A DNA stretch of 64,000 bases from Mesorhizobium loti R88b (GTDB lineage: Bacteria; Pseudomonadota; Alphaproteobacteria; Rhizobiales; Rhizobiaceae). The stretch is taken from positions 6,883,001 to 6,947,000 of the forward strand of contig NZ_CP033367.1 of assembly GCF_013170845.1 (NCBI RefSeq). The letters are read 5' to 3'. Shown piece by piece: positions 58,695 to 64,000 of the stretch. The position numbers and the translations under genes are program-made. The notes beneath the pieces were generated by a model. That model had not been told where the DNA came from and did no database searches. It saw nothing but the letters and a program-made list of their open reading frames with translations. Position 1 is the first letter of the stretch, and every line of letters starts with the position of its first letter.

Positions 58695-58884
58695 TTTGCC
58701 GCGAGATGCAGGGCCGTATCCTGCGTGCTTTCGAGTTCATTATCAGACGGCTGTCGGCTTCGGGTCACAGCCGACGATGCGGATCTTCTGCCCGAGGTCG
58801 ACAAGGGCCGCGAGATTTTTTTTGGGAGGCGGTGAACTGCCGATGCCCCCTGCCGTAGAATGCGATCTGACGCAGACCTAACAT
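58695..58884 (-). pseudogene. nifH: 5' fragment of a second nifH
   Basis: The DNA aligns with the first 55-60 codons of nifH, including AGAATGCGATCTGACGCAGA at the start and the GCGACCC-type P-loop-to-switch region, with several small deletions that break the frame. The ATG is intact-looking (ACATGTTGCTTC on the plus strand carries TTAGGTCTGCG where nifH has TCAGGTCTGCG). Farther downstream nifH sequence is absent. Confidence 0.85.
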
Positions 58885-58971
58885 GTTGCTTCACTTCCTC
58901 CGTTCCCATCCATCACGACTGCCCGCGACATGAACGCTGGTCGACAGCTCTCGCTGCCTGTGCCGAAGCGA

Positions 58972-58988
58972 TTCAAAACTCGTGCCAA
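58972..58988 (-). promoter_or_regulatory. duplicated nifH-type sigma-54 promoter
   Basis: On the minus strand TTGGCACGAGTTTTGAA is identical to the promoter of nifH at 33671-33687, including the atypical GA at -12. It should read into the nifH fragment and then the methyltransferase gene 630 bases below. Confidence 0.8.
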
Positions 58989-59071
58989 CTCTGGCCGATC
59001 GAGCCGAACGAAACTTTGTGGCTGCTTTTCATCGATTTAGCCTGAGCAAAACAGGAGATCGGCTAAGGCTG

Positions 59072-59087
59072 TGTTGCGAATCCGACA
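59072..59087. promoter_or_regulatory. NifA upstream activator sequence, second nifH promoter
   Basis: TGTTGCGAATCCGACA fits TGT-N10-ACA at nearly the same distance from the promoter as in nifH (84-100 bases). The inner bases differ from the nifH element, but the TGT and CCGACA ends are kept, which suggests that the site is still under selection. Confidence 0.8.
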
Positions 59088-59504
59088 AAGGCGACAAGCG
59101 ATGTCGGATGGCGTGTTTGAGACGACGGCCTCGGAGGCCGGAAGGAAGTCAGGGGGCCTCGGGTGGCGAGACTAGGCGATTTTGATCGGAAGACCGCGGC
59201 AGGGAAGGCGGTTTACGCAAACTTGCGTATCGCTCCAGGTGCGTTTTGGCTCAGCGTCGACCCTACTTGTGCGGCCGCCATCGGGACGCTTTGCCGCCAA
59301 TGGGGCACGTAGTCTACCAAGTATCCTATGTCGCGGGCGACCTACCTTCGGAAATATTGAATCGCGCCGTCAAATCTCGGATGCACACTTCGCCATTGGC
59401 CTGATGATTTCGACGAGCCTTTTATGACGGTTATAAATAAGACAACGTGCTTTCCTCTCGCGGAATATGAAAAGGACCAGTCAGTTCGAAGCGTACATGT
59501 CACG
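59088..59504. other. intergenic region, no recognisable gene
   Basis: Nothing with family features is seen. The left 25 bases still resemble the nifH upstream flank (GACAAAGGCGACA and GATGTCGGATG), showing that the duplication extends a little beyond the activator site. Confidence 0.4.
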
Positions 59505-61214
59505 TCAGACATTGGTCTCAGAGACGGTAGATGAGTGGCTTAAAGTGCGCCGCAGGGTTTTTGCCAGCCTCTCGTTCTCCGCCCGACTTCGAACCGTCAG
59601 GCGAAGATATCGATCTGCGTCGTCCATCGCTTGGTAGCCGCATTCTCTTACAAGGACGGATTCAAAGAGAACGAGGCGGCGCTTGAGCTCAGCGGCGGAT
59701 ACCGAATTTTCAGGCAGCCGGCATAGGATGAAATTCGTTTGCGAAGGAACTACGTCGAGACCCGGTACCGTCTGCAGCTCCTGGATCAACAGCTCTCTAT
59801 CCTTTCTTAACAGTCTCAGACTGTCTTCCAGTTCCTCTGCGAATTCGGGCAGCAGGAACAGTGTGTATTCCGCAATGCCGTTGATGTTCCACAACGGCAG
59901 TTTCCGGCGCACGGCCGCAACCAGGGCGGGATCGCCAGCCAAGAGGTAGGCGAGCCGGATTCCGCCGAGTCCGAAGACCTTTCCAAGGCTCTTCACCACG
60001 ATCAGATTGCCACAGGACTGCACCAGATTCTCAACGCTGTTTGATCGGCCGTCGGCGGGAAAATCAATAAACGATTCATCCACGATCAGCCGCAGCCCGC
60101 GAGACCCTAGACCCTCGGCCAGCCATGCCACGTCAGCATAATCAACAAGTCGACCGGTCGGATTGTTTGGATTTACAACGATTGCCGTATCTGCGCCTGT
60201 CGCCGTTGCGAATTCCAAGAAAGCTCGAACGTCGAGATCGAAATAGGGCGGAGCGAGGACGAAGTTGTTCTTTCGTTCGTCATCGAGTGGCGTTTGAAAG
60301 CCGGCGAACGTGGGCGTGGGAATCGCGATTGTGGGGTTCAGCACTGAATAGAGCGCCTGGATGAGATCGGTCACCCCGTTTCCGACTGCAATAAAGTCCG
60401 GCTGCTGCGACGTCATCGCGCCAACAACTGAAACGATATCGATCTGCTGAGAAGGATAACATGTTAACACGCCTTCAAGCCTCGTCGCCAGCCGGTCGTA
60501 AAAAGCCGTCGGAGGGAAACGGGTATTGCAAAGAAGCATGTGCTCGGCGATTGGCTTACGCCAATAACCTCCGACGCTCGTTTCCAGACGCCGCAGCAAG
60601 TTCTCCTTGTCACATCGAAATTCCGCTATGGATGCGTCGACACCGTCGCGAATATCGAGCAGTTCGGAGCCAGCATTCAACTCATCTGCAGGGAGCGCCA
60701 TCTCCAGCCCGGACAGACCCACGGCTAACGTGCTCAAGGTCTGACGTCGAACGTCAGATGCCGCGCCGTGGCTTTCAGGTAAAAAATTGCGTAGAACATC
60801 CGCACTCAATCGATAAATCCCGGTCGGTGCGTCGGGCCGCCAGGCAGAGCCGCGCAATCCGCTGTCGGTATCGATTCCGTCAAGAACCTCGCTGTCGAAA
60901 AACGGCGTTCCCCATATTAGGAGAGTGTCACCCTCATGATCCCGTAGCCTCTCAATGAGGTCGCTGTGATGCGCAGCGCGCCACGAAAGGGTATTTGTGC
61001 TGTCCTGTAGGCAAAACCTCTCGGATATGCCGCTGCTTAAATTTTCAACGAGAGCGACATCTTCAATGCCGTTTTCGGAACAGGCGTTGACGAGACGGTC
61101 CAAGAGCGGCTGACCGCTGATCGGGACCAATGGTGCATCGTAACTGCCGCTCCACAGATGTATTTTTGGCGTTCTGAAATCGAGGATAAAAACGGCACGA
61201 GTTGTACCTACCAT
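59505..61214 (-). CDS. nucleotidyltransferase-like/aminotransferase fusion
   Basis: The 569-residue protein has two parts. The first ~220 residues look like a nucleotidyltransferase fold (APLVPISGQPLLDRLVNACS, GIEDVALV) but lack the usual GxGxR start, so catalysis is doubtful. The rest is a class I/II, HisC-like PLP aminotransferase with FIAVGNGVTDLIQALY, VVNPNNPTG, VDESFIDF and the PLP lysine in VVKSLGKVFGLGGIRLAY. Similar fusions occur in phosphonate tailoring (aminoethylphosphonate cytidylyltransferase-aminotransferase) and small-molecule pathways. The ATG has AAAGGAG upstream. It follows asnB by 143 bases. Confidence 0.78.
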   Translation of the reverse strand: MVGTTRAVFILDFRTPKIHLWSGSYDAPLVPISGQPLLDRLVNACSENGIEDVALVENLSSGISERFCLQDSTNTLSWRAAHHSDLIERLRDHEGDTLLIWGTPFFDSEVLDGIDTDSGLRGSAWRPDAPTGIYRLSADVLRNFLPESHGAASDVRRQTLSTLAVGLSGLEMALPADELNAGSELLDIRDGVDASIAEFRCDKENLLRRLETSVGGYWRKPIAEHMLLCNTRFPPTAFYDRLATRLEGVLTCYPSQQIDIVSVVGAMTSQQPDFIAVGNGVTDLIQALYSVLNPTIAIPTPTFAGFQTPLDDERKNNFVLAPPYFDLDVRAFLEFATATGADTAIVVNPNNPTGRLVDYADVAWLAEGLGSRGLRLIVDESFIDFPADGRSNSVENLVQSCGNLIVVKSLGKVFGLGGIRLAYLLAGDPALVAAVRRKLPLWNINGIAEYTLFLLPEFAEELEDSLRLLRKDRELLIQELQTVPGLDVVPSQTNFILCRLPENSVSAAELKRRLVLFESVLVRECGYQAMDDADRYLRLTVRSRAENERLAKTLRRTLSHSSTVSETNV

Positions 61215-61357
61215 TTCGGGGCTCCTTTCTTACAAGACGCAAAAAGTACGAATGGAAGCCCCTCCATCCCCAAATGAAAACGACGAACAGGCGATCGAAA
61301 TGTCCGTATGCGTTCATATCGGCGTCATCCGGAGCTTATAGGGGGCTCGGATATTCG

Positions 61358-63250
61358 TCATGAGAATACCTCTTTGAAGAATATCCCAAGGTTGGCCAGC
61401 AGCCAGAACTTCCGGCCAAACGAATCTGAAGGATTTCGTCGTCCGGCCTTGAACCAACGCCGCAAAGCAGCAGGGTCGAACAAATCTCCCAGCGGAGAGT
61501 CCTTATCAAACAACAGCCTTCGATATTCCGTTGCTCCCTCGCCCACGGCCCACTGGCCCAATGGAAGCGGAAATCCCATCTTTTTGCGAGATAGAACAGA
61601 TTTGGGCAAGACGCTCCGGTATTCCCTTCGCAAGGGGTATTTTGAGACGTCGAGACGTTCACTGAAGGAAGCAACCGGATGCCAAAGTGCCTGGGCCGAA
61701 GCGATTGGAGACCTCCACCTCAACCGCTGGGAGCCGGGCATCGCCATTGCGGCGGTGACGAGCTGGTGATCGGTATAGGGGACGCGAGCTTCAAGCCCAG
61801 CTGCCATTGTGGTGTTGTCAACCATTTCCAGCAACGCGGGCAAATGCGTAGAGACGAGAACATATGAGATCTTGCTAAAGAAATCTCCGCCCGCCTCCGC
61901 AAATTGAGTCGAGAAATGATCGAAGAGCTCCATCTCGTGCTCGGTTCGCATCTGGCCATCGATAGCAAGTGAACGGATCTCATCAGCCGGGAAGTAGCTA
62001 TAGCGCTCCAGGAAGAACTGCAGCTGACTGCAATGGACGCCGAGTCCAAGGCGTCGACGTGCGATCTGAGCAAGAGCAGGTGGCAATGCGGTGATGATTT
62101 TGCTTCGGTTGTAATCATACGGTGTACGGAACAATCGGCTGTAACCAGCAAAAATCTCATCGGCGCCCTCGCCCGTGAGTACGACTTTGTGCTCCTTCGA
62201 AATCGCCTTTGCGAGCGTGAACATGGCGGTTTCGTTATGCATTCCAAGCGGATGTCCACGCAGGCGAACCAGCTCCGCTACAGCGTTGATATCGGAAGGT
62301 TCTCCAATTGGGACGACCCGGTGAGTGAGCCCGAATTCGGCGGCGACCTCCATCGCATAGGCCGTTTCGTCATAATCGGGGGTCTCGACCTTGCCGGTAT
62401 AGCAGACCGGACGGATTTGGGAGCGAGCGGATGCCTCATAGGCCAGGATGCTCGAGTCAAGTCCACCGGACAACAATGCGGCGACCGGTACGTCAGCCAC
62501 CAGCTGACGTTCGACGGCGCTTCCAAATAGTCTCCTTATGTCGGAATAGTCCGGCTTCGATCGCGAAATTCGCGCGGACAGATTCCACCAACGTTCGGAC
62601 GTGTGTCGCCCATTTCTTATTTCGAGGAGATGTCCGGGCTCTAACTTGGAGATCCCGGCGAACAGCGTTCTGGCGCCGACAACCGCGCGATAGGATAGAA
62701 AGCTGAGCGCGCCGATCATGTCAGGTCCGTGCATTACGCCCGGCCAGCGAATGAGAGCGTTCGGCTGCGACGCAAACAGAAGCCCAACATCGCAAATCGT
62801 GTAGTAGAGGGGTTTTACCCCCAAACGATCTCGGGCGATGAGAACAAGCGATTTCCGTGGATCGAAAAGCGCGAAGGCAAATATCCCGTCAAGGCGATTT
62901 AGGAATGACTTTCCCCAAGCAATATAGCTAAGAATTAGAACCTCGGTGTCGGACACCGTCGAAAAGGAAAAGCCCATATCCCTCAATTCAGCTTTAATTT
63001 CCCGATAGTTGAATATCTCGCCGTTGTACGTTACCACCACTCCGGTATTGGCATCGCGATAGGGCTGATTGGCTCGAGAATGAGCGTCGACAATCGATAG
63101 CCGTCGATGCGCGAATGCTACCGATTGATTAATGTATAGGCCGCTGGCATCAGGTCCGCGATGAGCGAGAGCGTCAGCGCAACGCTCAACGGCCGCAGCA
63201 CAAACGGGTGTTCCCTCGTTTTTGAGGACTATCCCAAAGATTCCGCACAT
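61358..63250 (-). CDS. asnB: glutamine-hydrolysing asparagine synthetase (AsnB type)
   Basis: The 630-residue enzyme has the N-terminal Cys nucleophile (MCGIFGIVL), glutaminase blocks AHRGPDASG, AFAHRRLSIVD and VTYNGEIFNY, and an ATP-binding synthetase domain with ALLSGGLDSSILAYE. It makes asparagine or forms an amide on a pathway intermediate. Its place between a methyltransferase and an aminotransferase fusion suggests the latter, as in amide-containing natural products, but this is inference. Confidence 0.88.
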   Translation of the reverse strand: MCGIFGIVLKNEGTPVCAAAVERCADALAHRGPDASGLYINQSVAFAHRRLSIVDAHSRANQPYRDANTGVVVTYNGEIFNYREIKAELRDMGFSFSTVSDTEVLILSYIAWGKSFLNRLDGIFAFALFDPRKSLVLIARDRLGVKPLYYTICDVGLLFASQPNALIRWPGVMHGPDMIGALSFLSYRAVVGARTLFAGISKLEPGHLLEIRNGRHTSERWWNLSARISRSKPDYSDIRRLFGSAVERQLVADVPVAALLSGGLDSSILAYEASARSQIRPVCYTGKVETPDYDETAYAMEVAAEFGLTHRVVPIGEPSDINAVAELVRLRGHPLGMHNETAMFTLAKAISKEHKVVLTGEGADEIFAGYSRLFRTPYDYNRSKIITALPPALAQIARRRLGLGVHCSQLQFFLERYSYFPADEIRSLAIDGQMRTEHEMELFDHFSTQFAEAGGDFFSKISYVLVSTHLPALLEMVDNTTMAAGLEARVPYTDHQLVTAAMAMPGSQRLRWRSPIASAQALWHPVASFSERLDVSKYPLRREYRSVLPKSVLSRKKMGFPLPLGQWAVGEGATEYRRLLFDKDSPLGDLFDPAALRRWFKAGRRNPSDSFGRKFWLLANLGIFFKEVFS

Positions 63251-63282
63251 TGGGGTCGCTCTCTTGGCACGAATAACGCCGA

Positions 63283-64000
63283 CTACGTGCTCGGCTTTTC
63301 GCCGATCATCTGGATGCAGCCATCGCCGAACCAGAAGCGGGCCAGCGGGTGGTCATAATGACGGTACATCGGAGCGAGAAAACGCCGAAGGTTATGGAAA
63401 TTTCTCGTATATCTTGAGATCCTGCGGATTTTCTCGAAGCCGCACTCGCCATACCAACCTCGGATTTGAGCCTCTGTGAAGGCGAACTCGTGATAGGTCG
63501 GCGCCTGGAAGCGATCCCGGATCGTCACGAACAAATCATCATCAAAAAGACTCCGAAAGAATTCGTTTTCGCCAGGTATATATTCCTTCTCTTCGCCGTC
63601 CTTTATTCTCAAGATCCAGTTGATGGCTTCGCGTGCGGTGGATGCATCCAGATTGTCAATGGAACTGCGGAATTGCTCGTCGCTTTGGTAGAGTTCTCGC
63701 AAGTGATTGATGCATCGGTAAATGACGCCGTTGGCGGTACCCATAATCGTCAAAAAGAAGCTGCCGCCGGGGCGGGTTACACGGGCAAGCTCTTCAAAGC
63801 CTTTTTTCGGATTGCTGGTGTGCGGCAAAACCCCTGCGCAATGGACAAAATCAAAACTGAAGTCGTCAAACGGCAGATCGAGCACACTACCAGCGACCAG
63901 TTCCGAGCGCGGCCCAAATCGGCTGAGCCGTTTGCGCGCGCAATCCATCCAATCATTGCTCAATTCAAGCGAAACAACGTTTCGTGCCCCCTTGTCGAGA
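63283..64000 (-). CDS. class I SAM-dependent methyltransferase, 5' part outside window
   Basis: The frame is open to the window edge, and the edge codons (LDKGARNVVSLELSNDWMDC) continue a Rossmann motif, so the start lies beyond 64000. Visible motifs are LVAGSVLDLPFDDFSFDFVH, GVLPHTSNPKKGFEELARVT and RPGGSFFLTIMG, typical of ubiquinone/menaquinone-type small-molecule methyltransferases. It ends 32 bases before asnB on the same strand and probably forms one operon with it. Confidence 0.82.
   Translation of the reverse strand, partial: LDKGARNVVSLELSNDWMDCARKRLSRFGPRSELVAGSVLDLPFDDFSFDFVHCAGVLPHTSNPKKGFEELARVTRPGGSFFLTIMGTANGVIYRCINHLRELYQSDEQFRSSIDNLDASTAREAINWILRIKDGEEKEYIPGENEFFRSLFDDDLFVTIRDRFQAPTYHEFAFTEAQIRGWYGECGFEKIRRISRYTRNFHNLRRFLAPMYRHYDHPLARFWFGDGCIQMIGEKPST

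Noticed and set aside
58351..58740. 129-codon minus-strand frame before the methyltransferase
   Set aside because: It is basic and low-complexity, has no family features, and its 5' end overlaps the nifH fragment in a different frame. It looks like chance.

Overview
This window looks like part of the symbiosis island of a Mesorhizobium-type rhizobium. It carries the nitrogenase operon nifHDKENX, nif accessory genes (iscN, fdxB), an ACC deaminase gene, a relic of the nodulation gene noeL, promoters of the NifA/sigma-54 class, and the short GC-rich intergenic repeat I associate with Mesorhizobium. Insertion-sequence debris and decaying genes lie between the intact blocks, as expected of an accessory island.

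Layout. 0.9-2 kb: a NifA-type promoter, iscN and a broken nifU. 2-4 kb: queE-queD-queC, which make preQ0. 4-7.6 kb: a LacI regulator, then relics of an aminotransferase, a toxin-antitoxin pair, an IS21 helper gene and an Xre antitoxin. 7.7-9.5 kb: acdS and a distant NifA/sigma-54 promoter. 10-11.4 kb: an exoX-like gene, fdxB, a DUF683/CCE_0567 gene, and broken copies of the DUF269 and nifX genes. 12.2-18.1 kb: a lysine N6-hydroxylase, a decayed FAD oxidase, an Fe/2-oxoglutarate dioxygenase and a cupin-MetRS fusion, all behind a NifA/sigma-54 promoter. These genes resemble the hydrazine (N-N bond) forming machinery known from actinomycete natural products. 18-24 kb: noeL relic, radical SAM protein, acetoacetate decarboxylase, repeats and an oxidoreductase fragment. 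23.7-33.8 kb: nifHDKENX, a DUF269 gene, a PhoB-like regulator and a universal stress protein, all on the minus strand. 34.6-42 kb: small unknown genes, an IS66 element inserted inside an IS1595 element, and a Dam methylase/ParB-like pair with small neighbours. 42.1-57.2 kb: a phosphonate block, read on the minus strand: an Opp/Dpp-type ABC importer, a phosphodiesterase-like enzyme, phnF and the C-P lyase genes phnGHIJKML, plus a second phnF and a phnK scrap. 57.5-64 kb: a methyltransferase behind a duplicated nifH promoter, a nucleotidyltransferase-like/aminotransferase fusion, an asparagine synthetase and a second methyltransferase that runs off the window.

How the parts work together. Five sites combine a -24/-12 promoter with TGT-N10-ACA upstream elements, placing iscN, acdS (probably), the hydrazine-type operon, nifH and the 57.6 kb methyltransferase in one symbiotic regulon. 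Two partial copies of a nifX-DUF269-DUF683-fdxB segment (10.3-11.4 and 25.4-26.5 kb) have decayed in complementary ways, so together they supply one full set. The phn and importer operons share an operator-like sequence, which suggests joint control by PhnF.

Starts were chosen by ribosome-binding site and family length. Family assignments come from reading the sequences; no database search was run.
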